From Nageia nagi (lineage: Eukaryota; Pinophyta), in NCBI GenBank assembly GCA_050084985.1, contig JBITNC010000002.1, positions 10,540,001 to 10,604,000 of the forward strand: a stretch of DNA of 64,000 nucleotides. Direction: 5' to 3'. The translations under genes and the position numbers were made by a program. How positions within the stretch are numbered: position 1 is the first letter of the stretch; the number at the start of each line of letters is the position of its first letter. The notes below the pieces were generated by a model, which saw only the letters and a list, made by a program, of their open reading frames with translations, searched no databases and was not told the DNA's origin. Positions 37,701-49,700 of this stretch are shown here, piece after piece.

Positions 37701-40700
37701 TTGGCATACTGGGGCAAGAGATAGGGCTTGACTTCAGAGCCATAGACCCGAATGTAGGTATGTGTAGGGTCTTCTAGAAAGTAATCAACATGCCCAGGGA
37801 TGGCCTCAACGGTAGAATCGAATATCCTCTTCACCATTTGCTTCTCTTTTATCTCTTTGTAAATTTGGTACTCCCATCCATCATTCCTCGTGGCATAATA
37901 GTCCCATTTGGACTCTAGCCACCACTTGGGGTAGGCTCTTCATACATGTTTCTTTGTATTGTTCAATACTTCCATGTTTGCATGGGCTGATTTTCTGTTT
38001 TTGCCATGGAGGAGCTAATGTGAGCTAGCTGGAACAAGAGGGAATCACTTATCACCTTGTTCCACTTTATTTTGTGTCGATTCCAAATCACAACAATGAA
38101 CCTGGTAAACTCCTTTCGGAATTTGAAATCATCCTCTTTGCTAGTGACCGTGGACAACATGCTGATGATCCTGAACATAGTTGGGTAGAAGTGTTGCCTC
38201 TTTGCATTCATCAATTTATTCCCCGTAAATCCCTTGCTTTCATTTTCGAGCCAGTCTCTGATAAGATCCGTGGCTCGTGAAGATTTCTCATAATAATCCA
38301 AGGAATCTTTCTCCATGTAGATGACCCCCTCACCACTCCATTGAAGGCTTCCTCAATCCCTTGTGGAGAGAAATCGAGAATTTTCTTGCCATTGGTGTCA
38401 TAAAGGGCACGGTCTTTGAAGTTGGCATGCTTGCCTACTTCATAGCATAGCTCGAGAAAAGGGATAGCAAAGGGGATCAAGGTGGCAATAGCTAGTCCTG
38501 ATATGCATATGACTTCCTTAAGGATCTGAAATTTGTCAACTCCCCAATGGCTTGTAATTTCCATACCAAGTTTGTATGCGACCAATTGGTGTCTCTAACG
38601 TTGGTGAAGCTGTTTATAAATTTGGCCTGCCTCAAAGGCTCCTTAGGATTCTCCTTAATCAACTCTATCTAATTGCGCTTGGTCATTCTGGCTAACTATA
38701 AGTCTTTGGTTTTTCCCAATTTGGAGCTTATTTTTGCCATTTCAAACCTGCACAAGTAGACCAAGTTAGTAGCGATTGGACTTAACAAACACTGGACATG
38801 ATGCAAGGAGGATGTGCTGCCTGGCAGACCTGTATGCCTTTATATGGATGCAATGGACTTTGACAATGAATGTTCGTAGCAAAAAGGGGGTTGACCTTCC
38901 CACATGCAACGTTGTTTGTGATATGATCTGAATGATTTAATGAATGAATGCGTCTATGTTGGCTAGCTTGTTGGCCCCTTTCTAAATGCAAAATGCTCAT
39001 GGACCTGGTCGCACCAAATTGGAATGTTACTTTCTTGACTTGAGAAAACAATGTCACAACAAAGTTGACCTCATGCGACGTGAAAAAATGAAAGGTTCGA
39101 CTAACAAACAAAACGGAACTCTAATATATGAATGGAAAAACTTAGGACATGATGTAATTACTACTCAAATGGCCATGCAACAAAATTTGACTTGATTAAT
39201 GCAAAGGAGGTCGTGTTTAATTGGAATGATGGAAGTGTATCTTCTTGGAATCATGCGACCAAATGCACGAATGATTAATGGAAGGTGGAGTAAATGTAAC
39301 AAAACACAAGGTGTTGATTTTAATGCAAAAGGAGTGGTCGCACGCTTTTGGGATGATGGAGATGTGACTTAGTGTAACCGTGCGACCAAGATTGTGGAGA
39401 AAATGAAGTACTAAATTTGACTAAGTCACCCCCCTTTTCTATCTTATAGATGCTCAAGATTGCCAGGTGGCAACATCTAGGGGAGGAAACAAGTTTTTCA
39501 ACAAGTGTCCTTTTTCATGTAAGAGAAAGAGAGTGGTCGATAGCTCTCAAAATGATGCAATTGTGATTTTGCTAGTGCCAAACTTGGTCCAAAATGCAGC
39601 TATGAGGGTGGTCGCATATCCTTCAAAAGATGCAATGGTGACTTTTTAAAACCGTGCGATCACTTGAACTGGATCTGAATGCAAAATAGGGGGGGGTGGT
39701 TGCATGTCTCTCAAAAGATGCAGCTATGACTTGCTAAAATCATGCGATCACTCAAATGCTTTGGGCGCATACTTAGCCAAATTTTGGAGGTGAAAGGGGG
39801 TGGTTAGGATTTTTCCAAAAGATGCAACCATAACTTTTTCTGTATCGTGCGACCACTTTGGATGCCAAGTCTGACTTGGTGCAAATAAGTACCTGTTCTT
39901 GCTTTTATAGTTTCTTGCCCGCCAAGTGTCTGTGCTAGACTGGTCAGAGTAGAGGCCGAATGGGCCTAAGATAGGCTTCCTTGGTGCATGCGCAATGTCT
40001 GGAGGGGTGGTCGCATGCTTTACCAAAGATGATTGTGCAACTTTTTGAAATCGTGTGAACACCTCTAAGGAGCCCTTCGTCCAACACTTAGTCAATTTTG
40101 GAGCTCAAAATTCTGAAAAGAGGGTGGTCGCATGATTTTTGAAATATGGAAAGGTGACTTCTCCAAACTGTGCGAATGCCCCTAAAGCTGCAAACTGAGT
40201 GGAACAAATGAACTAGGTGACTCTTCTTTATATACTGGCCTCACTTGCTAGGTGTCCTTGTTCATATGGCCAAAGTGCAGGTCGAATGTGGCTAAGGTAG
40301 GTGTAATGTCCAAGTGAGGGTGGTCAGGAGGTTAGAGGTTACAAAAAGATGAGTTTGTGACTTTTACAAATCGTGTGAACAACCTTTGAAAGAGAAATTG
40401 CAAACATTTAGCCAATTTTTGGAGCTCTTAAACCATTCAGGAGGGGTGGTCGCATGGCTAGAAAAAGATGGGTTTGCAACTTCTTGAAACCAGGCGAACA
40501 CCTCTCAAAATGCTAGTTTTTTTTGTTTTTCAACTTTGCTTCTCAAGAGGGGGTGGTTGCATGATTTTAGGGAGATGGAAATGCAACTTTTCAAGATCAT
40601 GCAAACACCCTCAGGATGGAAAATTTTGAAGACTTACTTGTTTTTTAGGTGCTGAAACTTGCTTGAAGGGTGGTCGCACTGTTCTTCAAAGATGGATGAG

Positions 40701-43700
40701 TGACCCTTTTGTGCCATGCAACCGGCATTGGACTTAGCCATTTTTTTGTTTCTTTTGGGCTCTATGGTGATTGATGCCATGTATCGAATGAAGACTCAAT
40801 GCAAAATCTCATGACTTCTCAACAACTCTGCTCGGTTGAACATGATTTGAATTTCACCTTCGTCCCCGTGGATGGGTTCTTCAAAAGGCTTTTGCTTTGT
40901 TGCAAGTAAGTCTTCTAGTTGTATTTTAAAGTTGCACTTTGGGCTCTTCTAAACAACTTTCTTCCCATTGCTGCCCAAAATGCTCCTTGGATCAAACCTT
41001 CCGAAGCTCTCAATTTACTTTCTAGACGAGGGTCCCCCACCTTTTACAAAAAAGAAAAGGAGGGGTGTGGTGAGATGTCAACAAAACCTTTAGAAAACAA
41101 GGGCTTTTTGAGGTGGACCAAACCGTACCGAATTAGTTCGTTTTTTCTGAAAAATTCGGTTTGGACTGAACCTTGGACAGGTTTGGCCAAACCTTGTAAC
41201 TATGGGCAAATCCCAAGGTTGATTGGGCTGGATAAAGTGCATCAGTCAGCATAGGCTGTGTTGTATGCACAATGGTGTTAGTGATGGTATGTATTACATT
41301 GTGGTGTATTTGATGTCATGGAGGTGGTTTATTGCTGTTATGTTATGTAGTAATATAGGTATATTGGAGACAATCTTTGTGTTGTCTTTTATGCATTATC
41401 ATGTTTAAATTTTATTTATCATTTCCAATGTTTTATGATTCTTTATTTTAATCTCTTATAAATAATATATATTACCATAATTCTAACGTGTGGTTGCATG
41501 TTAATTGAGAACCTTCAAAATTCCCTTACAATATACAGAGGTGCCTTCAACAATGGAATAAGAGATGGCTTATTGTTGGTGAGGCTGTGGAGTAGAGTGG
41601 TGATTGTTTTAACGTATTATGTATTTACCCTAAGTGCAAATGGTTGTCAATCTGGAATCTTCTAATTGTGAGAAAGAATTTTTTCTAGAGAAAAAATAAT
41701 TACCTGGCAGAGTGAGTTGACAAGTCAATGTATTAGCAAGAGTCCAGTTCATTGGAAAAGGTAACCGTTGTGTTTAAATGTTGGAAATGGTGTCTAGTGT
41801 AGTCATAGCTTAGTGCACTATTTTGAAGAACAGAGATTCTTTATAACACACTCTTCTTGAGAATTTATGAAAGAAATGTTGTCTTTCTACATTCCAAGTT
41901 CTCTTAAACTGCTTTATATATTTTTGAATGGTGAATATGTTTCATGGATGGAATACTTCCTTCAATATGAATTAGTAGTCGATGAATTCTACCATTCCAA
42001 ACATTTTCTTGTGCTTTTACTATTGTATTTATTTCTTATGAATTCTAGGGTCTGAAATTTGATACACTATTTTTAGAAGAGGTGGGCTGATGTAATATTG
42101 TCATAGGACTACCTTTTATTATTGTGGATCACTGGGAGTTTTAGATTGTATAGAAACATAAACCTATAGATCATATGCATATCATCATCATTATGTTTCA
42201 TTTAGTTTGATCTTATCAATAGCTCATTGCTATTCCCGGCAAGGACTGTTATATATCCAAATGTGTTGCAAGTGCAATTTTTTTTTTTTATAAAGGTAGT
42301 GTTTTTAGTTGTTGAAGAACTGTCTGAAATTTGCAGGAACAAATTCTGAGCTTTATTTCTTAAAATTTTAGAATTGCAACAAAGCTAAAAAACTAGAGCA
42401 GCGAAAAAGAAGACAAAATCTGAAACTAGTTATTTTTCAGAAAAATGGAATCACAATAGAATTGCAATACATTTAGGTAAAGACAACATTCCTGAGTTGT
42501 TAGGGTCAGCACTTTGCAAAGAACTAGCCTTCCCTTTTCTGTCCACCCTCAATTATACCAAACCATATGTTTTTTGGGTAAACATTTTTCATTTCCTCTG
42601 CAGACTGCTGCATGCGACTATACAAGACAAATTACTTTAAAGCTTAAAGTTTTTAATTAAAAAAAAACACGTTGTTGGCTCTTTTGCCTGTTATATGGGT
42701 GATAAAGCACATTTTTTTCTTTTCGTGAAGGAATTTTTTTACTCTTTGCATAACTTGCATAATAGAGTGATTCTATTTCAACTTTGTAGCATCTTTATTA
42801 TTCTATCCTTTATCATCACCTTCTAAGTGTATATGCAGTTAACTGTAACTTGCAGAAAGTTGAAATTAATTGGAAATCTTTAATTTGATATCATAAACTT
42901 ATGGCATTGCAGATTCAAAAAGTTTCTCAAGAAAATGGTCCCAACTACTGGAGAAGACTTTGAGAGATAGTTTAAGACCAATACAAGAAATTAAACATAT
43001 AAAGCACTAATAAAGATTATAAAACTCATTATTATACAAGGATCTGTTTACTTGAGAGAGAAAAGTGTTGAAATGAACTTGCATTAATAATTCCTCATAG
43101 AAAAAGAAGGGAAAGATTAAATCACGAATGGCAAATAATTATTAGAATTCTTGACGAGAATGTCTGCAAAACCTAGCTGTTGCAGGAGGTGGTGAACTTT
43201 GGATATTCTGGACTGTGTTGAACTTATGTAAATGCTATGTTACAATTGATGATTAAGATTGAGCACTTAATGTTTTGGTCTATCTATGTTATACCTTAAT
43301 GTTTCTAATGATATATCAAAATTTTCAATAAATGTTAAAAGATAAGGTTTCCATTTTGTTCTTCCAACATAAATCAAGTCATCAATTTCATAGATGGAAT
43401 TCAAACTTTTTTGTCATTCTACATGAAAAGTTATTACCATATCTTATATGTATATTTTATAATTTGTGACTTGAATTTGTTACTCCTCTTTTACAATCAA
43501 TATTGTTTTGCTGCATGACACGCGGTATGTAACTTTTGCATTTGGCTATTTGACAAATCTTCCACAACTATGGTCTAGAAATTACATCTCTGTAATTATT
43601 TTGCATCCCTAATTTAATATGATTCACAACTTTGATCATACCCAGCAATAAGACTTTGCATGAAGAGGCAATCATACTGCAGATTCAAAAATAATGAATG

Positions 43701-46700
43701 ATGTCTTAAAACATGCATATTTATTTGTCTACATAATGAAAATAGCTGCAGATATAAAAATAATGAACGATGTATTAAAACATGCATATTCCTTTGTAGA
43801 TTAATAGCAATATTCATTATAGGATCCAGTAGTTAGGATTATTCAAATTCACAAGTGGATATATAGAGAAGACTTATCTAGAGGGTGGGGGATTGAATGC
43901 TTGTTGTTGGACAACTTGTGATAATGGAGAGCGAACCCTAGTTGTAGCCAAATGATAGATTTGGATAATTTTGGAGATAAGTTTGAAAGATGATTCTGAA
44001 ACAATAATTTAAAGATGATTTTGCTTTAGACAATGCTAGAACGGATGTCCTAACATTATGGGATGTCTTGGTCAACCACAAAGGTGTTCAAGGCTTGAGT
44101 ACTTAGGGCTACGATGTTTGACGTTTTGGGTCTGAAGTTCAGAGCATTGACATTTTGGAATTGAAGGTCATAACACTATGGGTTTTGGTAGTGTCACTTG
44201 TTTTGGCTTGGGCTTTATGCTTTTCAGCTTTTTTTATGCTTTTGATGGTCTCGTTGCGATAATGGAAGATAATTGCTAGCTTATTTTGATATTACCTTGT
44301 TTCCTATCTTTCTTGGTCTCTTGTTCTACTTATCCTTATTGATTCTTTTTGCTTATTTAAATTGTACACCTGGGAGTGCTCTATATAGATTTGATTTTGA
44401 GTTCACCTAGGTGGACCCATTTAGAACAAGATGCATATGAAGATGCTACTAATTGAGAGAATTTCCCTTAAGTTAGCCTAGAATTACCCAAGTGGTCCCA
44501 AATTGATATTTTGTGTAAATAAAGTCCTTTTTAGATAGTTAAAATGCAATTTTAAGCATCTATAGTTTGCCCTTTTTGGAATATAGTTAAGGAAGCGAAC
44601 TTGAGGCCATATTCCAAATATAAAAGGATACAAAATTTGATGAGGTTTTGCACTCGTGCTATTGCAAAGAACTTGCAAGAAGCCATTATGCAAAATAAAA
44701 TGAATCTAGAACATACAAAATGATCAAAATTTTCATTGGCTGGAGATGTATCCTTGCTCCAAGGGTTGAAAAAGCAAGCTTGAGTCTGGATGAGCATGTT
44801 CTTCTAGAGTGAAGTGAATGGTATTGATTGCTCCTTTTGCTTTAGGTTGCATGTGAAGACCTATGCTAAACATGGAGGCCAAAACAATGAAACATGAAAG
44901 ATAAAACATGAAATATAGATGAAACTTAATAATTTGACAATGTAGGTCAACTAATTAGTTAGAATTTGATGCTTTTGGGCAAATGATAGTTTAAAGCATG
45001 ATAATTAAGAAAATGATATTTTAGAAAGAAAGAAATAAAGTATATTAATGTTCTCGGGTGACCAAATGTGGTCAATGGGACTAATAAGTACAATCATGAT
45101 GTTGAGACTAACAAAGCCCCTATTGGGCATCATCTAAAGAAAGCATAAAAGGGTGGTATAAGCAAATACATTTGTACAAAAGGTCAAGCCCTAAAGAGAG
45201 GGAGGAACAAAATCATAGTCAATCAGAGGGAAGCTGTCTTGGACCTCTTCCGGGGAGTGAGGGGGGAGCAAGTTGTGCTCTCTATCTTGGGAAGGGATCC
45301 TACTGGTCATTAGGGGATGTTTTTGAGGTATTGTTATTGGAAGAAAAGTATGTAATCTATTGAGTCCTCCATGGAACCTGGGTGCCTTGGATACGTCTCT
45401 TGGTTCAACGTAGGGGGAGTGGTTGGTCATCTCAACATCTCTTAGGAGCCCCTTAGGAGAAGAGGCTCGAGAGAAGGATGTAATATGTCGGTCCTCTGTC
45501 GACTACTGGGCATGGGTTGGAAGGTGCCTCTGAAAAAGGAAGTTCTCTTGAAAGTATAGAGCCAAGAAACACTGATCTAGGTACTGGAGGAATGTAGCTA
45601 ATGAATTGTGAGAATCTCGAAAGAGGTAGTGGTATTAGTCACAAATCTCCTAGTAAACAGTGCACTGGAAGATAAAGTGGTATTCAGACTTTGTCTCAAG
45701 AGAGTAAAGGTGACAAAGTTTTAGATCATAGACTTTGTGGTGGCCGGTCTTGATCCATAGCTGGTGAGAGCATACTTGAAACTGTCCAAGGGGCATCCTC
45801 AATCCAAGGGAGAGATGTTTGTTGATGTAACCAGGTGGGGAGATCAATCCTCTCAATATGAAGGTAATGTTGTGCATTGTGATCTGACATCGGCATCAAT
45901 GACTGTGGTGGAGAAAGCCAAGTGGTTTTGATGAATGCCCTATAGATCACCGCTCTTATCGTTGAAGTAGAATTTGAAGTGGAATTTGTAGAGGTAGAAT
46001 CCTTCAATAGTGGAGGCAAACTATCTAGAGAAAAACCAAATCTTTGGAGCATCTCTGTTATCTCGGCAAACCAACATCGATGATAGCCCTAAGCGGCTAG
46101 ATCGATCGAGGAAGTCAAAGCTATCGTAGGGAGTCTAGCCATATCATCCCTGCAATCGACTAGATTTTGAAGTTTGTATAGGAAGAGGACTATGTAAGTA
46201 ATGGCCCACACTCGAAGAGGTTGACAACCGAATTTTGCAAGTATGATAAGGTGAAAGATTGTCCTCTTACTCTAGGTGGCAAGGGACAAAAAGGAGCCAA
46301 GATCCTCTTTATAGTGGTCCACTCTGATATACCTAAGAAGGAACCCCATACCTCAAACCCATACAAAATTGCGAGTATGACCAGGGATTGGAATGGCTTT
46401 AGCTTGGACGAAATATCTTGAAAGTGTAATTGGATGCACTATCCAAAATGGATATGACGGTGGATATTGCTGCGTAACCTCGTCGAACTTTGGGAGGGAT
46501 TGCTGTCCTCATGGAGAATTTGGGACTTGAAAAGAGCACTCCGAAGTATTTATAGGAGGTGGTCTCGATGATATTATCGTGGAAGGTGATCTTGGTCTGG
46601 TCTAGTGTGGCTCTTGACACATTGAAGGCCACTACCTTAGTCTTGCTAAGGTTCATTACAAGCTCCTATCTAGCATTGAATGCATCTAAGGCATTTATCA

Positions 46701-49700
46701 AGCCTTGTAGACCCTCGGTTGAGTGTGAAATTAGTACATTGCCATCCACAAAGAGTAGAAATGGACACTTGGCTACCATGAAGGGGGCAACTTGACTCAG
46801 GGTCAAAGGTCTCACGGAGAAAGGACTCCAGCTTGTCAATGTAAAGGTCGAATAAAGTTGGGGAGAGAGGGCAAGCTTGCTTCACCCCCAATCATGCTAA
46901 GAATATTGTCTGAGAATCCTTTTGAAGTACGAAAACGGCTTGAAAGAGTCTCATAAAGGGTTAATATGTCTAAGAGTCCAATCTTTGATACTCGCAGTCG
47001 TCGAAGTTGGTCCATGAGCCTATGTCAAAAATGAATTTGTAGAAAATGATAACATAGAAATGATAATTTTTAGTTGTTAGTTCAGAAGATAATTGAGATA
47101 AAAATGCAGATTTGAGATATAGTTGATTTTTGTGGATTTTTTATGTGATACAATAAGTGTAGATGCTTGATTTGAAAGCATGGTCATTCTAGGATACTTG
47201 TTCACAAAGTGTGAGTGTTATGTAAAAAAGGTGCCTTGGGGTGTAGGGAAGCATGGCAATGCTAAATGCAATTTAAACTAGTATGAAACTATAGATGCTA
47301 TGTGAAAAATATAGTTAAGTAAATGATTAAAGTTCAAATTTAGTACTTTTTTAGATGCATGATGTTTGTTGGTTTTGGAAGGTCCTTACCATATATGATT
47401 AATAACTTGTATGTTATGGGAATTGCCTCATTATCTAGAGAAATAAGTACTATTCTTGCCCTTGACCTATGGGCACATTTGAAGCCATTGTAGAATAGGG
47501 TCTATATGTGATAATCATTTTTGGCGAAATTCACACATTCATTTGGAAGTTCTTTGTTAAAGGTGTTAGTATTATTTGAAGGAGCATCAATAAGACAATT
47601 GGAAATACCTTGACCTTTTATTGATTTTTGATTCATAAAAACTAAATCACATTCTTGGAAAAGCATTACCTATTTAATAGCTCTACCTTTGATATCGCTA
47701 TGTTCTTCTATACTAGAACTGTTTTCATTGTTAGTACTTTCATCATATTAAGCATTAGCACAAAGATAATAGTCAAAATGCTTTTTGAGATTGGAGGAAG
47801 GCAATTTGCAATTGGCAACTAGGAATTCAAGGATGACATCATCATTTTCATAGAGGACAGCTAAGGGATTATGGTAGAGGTTTGAGTGTTGATAGATTCT
47901 GGAAATGCTAAAGGAAGATTGTTGGAGAATTCTACCAAGTGATTGGTTTCAAAAGTGTTATCCAACATGGCTTCATCATTTTTAATGTCATCTTCTTCTT
48001 CCAAACTTTCAAGGATTTTCATAGTGTATTTGGATTGTATTTGAAATTTCTTGTTCAAAATGATTTAGGCTATTGTTTTAGTGCTAGTGTAATTCCTTGC
48101 TCATTTTTGCTCAATTTTATACCTTTTTAATTGTAAAATCTATTTAAGTAATAACTAACAAATTTTATTCCTCTTGCTACTATTTCCATGAGATTCTTTC
48201 TATCCTTTTTTGCTGAAGATGGTTGCTTTGTTGTGTGCCCACATAATTTTCTTTGTTGGATTTTTACCTTTTTTGAATCTTTGTACCTATCTTGATAGCT
48301 TGACTCCTATTTTTGGGTGTTGCATAAGTGATGTGAGGTTTTCAGGCCAAAAATTTAGTGTTCTTACATGGGTTTAGAATGTGGGTGTTTTGGCTCAACC
48401 ATCCTAGAACGAAGGTGTTTTGGCTCAACAAGGCAATAACATGGGTATTCTAATCGTGTATAGTGTTTTTGTTTATTGAAGTTGCGTAGGGATTTCAAGA
48501 ACTGAAAACTATTGCTTCGATATGATTCTAGGTTGATATCTCTAATTTGAGTTTGATTTTTTTGCTTCTTTCAACATCTTTTCTACCATATTATTAAATT
48601 ATATTTGTTCAACTACTTTTCCAAAGATGGATTTGTGATTTCATAAAACGTTATGTCATTATGAGGAACTAAGAGGTGTTTTGTTGTTTCCAATTTAACT
48701 GCATAACAATACTATTTATATGTTTGTTTATTTGTTGTGTATTGTAGAAAAAACGATTGAGTTCAAACTTTATTATATATATATATAGAAGGAACACTTT
48801 CCATGGAATGAATCCAAGGTCTACCAAAGAGGACATTATAAAGAAGAAATACTATTAAACCTAATTTGATTGGAAGGTAAGTAACTTCACACAATTTCTG
48901 TTTCCTCATTATGACTCTCATTTTCATTGTTGATTGTTTAATAGGAGGCGAATCCTCTTCTTTGAAATGTTGGAGGAAAGCACTAGAGCAAATGTTAAAA
49001 CTTCATCCAGTATTCACTAAAACCTTTTTTACTTATTTTCTGAAAATATTTATTTTGATGTGCAACGGTATACTTTAAGGATGCCTTTACTATGTAATTT
49101 TGAAGGATCAAATTTAATATCTTTAGATAGTTAGATCTTTGCTTGAGTCTTTTTTAGCTGATCAATAAAATTATATTGCTTGAGATCTTGTTGTAAATGT
49201 ACTCTTTAATTAGAATCCATTCTTATGACTCCTCAAAGTCCATGTTTGCAAGTGTGAGCATAAAAATCTTGATATATGATGGCACACCACACAGTTTCTA
49301 ATCTATGTTTCATGAATCTTTCAGTATTTTTGATAGTTTTGTTTTGATCTCGAGTTTGGTTGTTGGTTGGAACTGTAGTTGGGCAAACATAACTTCCCTT
49401 ATTTATCAATTGTTGACTTTTATTTTTTGTGTTTGTTGCATTGGTTGGTGGTATGACCGTTAATCCTATGTTAGCCACAATACGATTTTTCCATGTGTCA
49501 CAATTGTTTTGCTATGTTATTGTCCTCTTGATCCCTTTTAGGAGGTACTGTAATCAACTGTTTTTGTAAAAGATCTGTGAGAATGTAGCAAGGTGGAATA
49601 GTGAAGAGTCTTGTTTCTTTTTGAGTTTGATATGTTGCTAGTTATGTTGGTTGAGTATCACTTTTTTCTACATTCATTGTTTTATTTAATATTTGTTATC

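Noticed and set aside
39334-40730. CRISPR-like array
   Set aside because: Units vary in sequence and spacing, each is itself an inverted repeat, and the context is a plant nuclear intron with no cas genes.
42913-42970. Exon-like stretch FKKFLKKMVPTTGEDFER after GCAG
   Set aside because: Does not fit RECG1 between GFHT and VRKLL, and would insert a stop; too short to identify otherwise.
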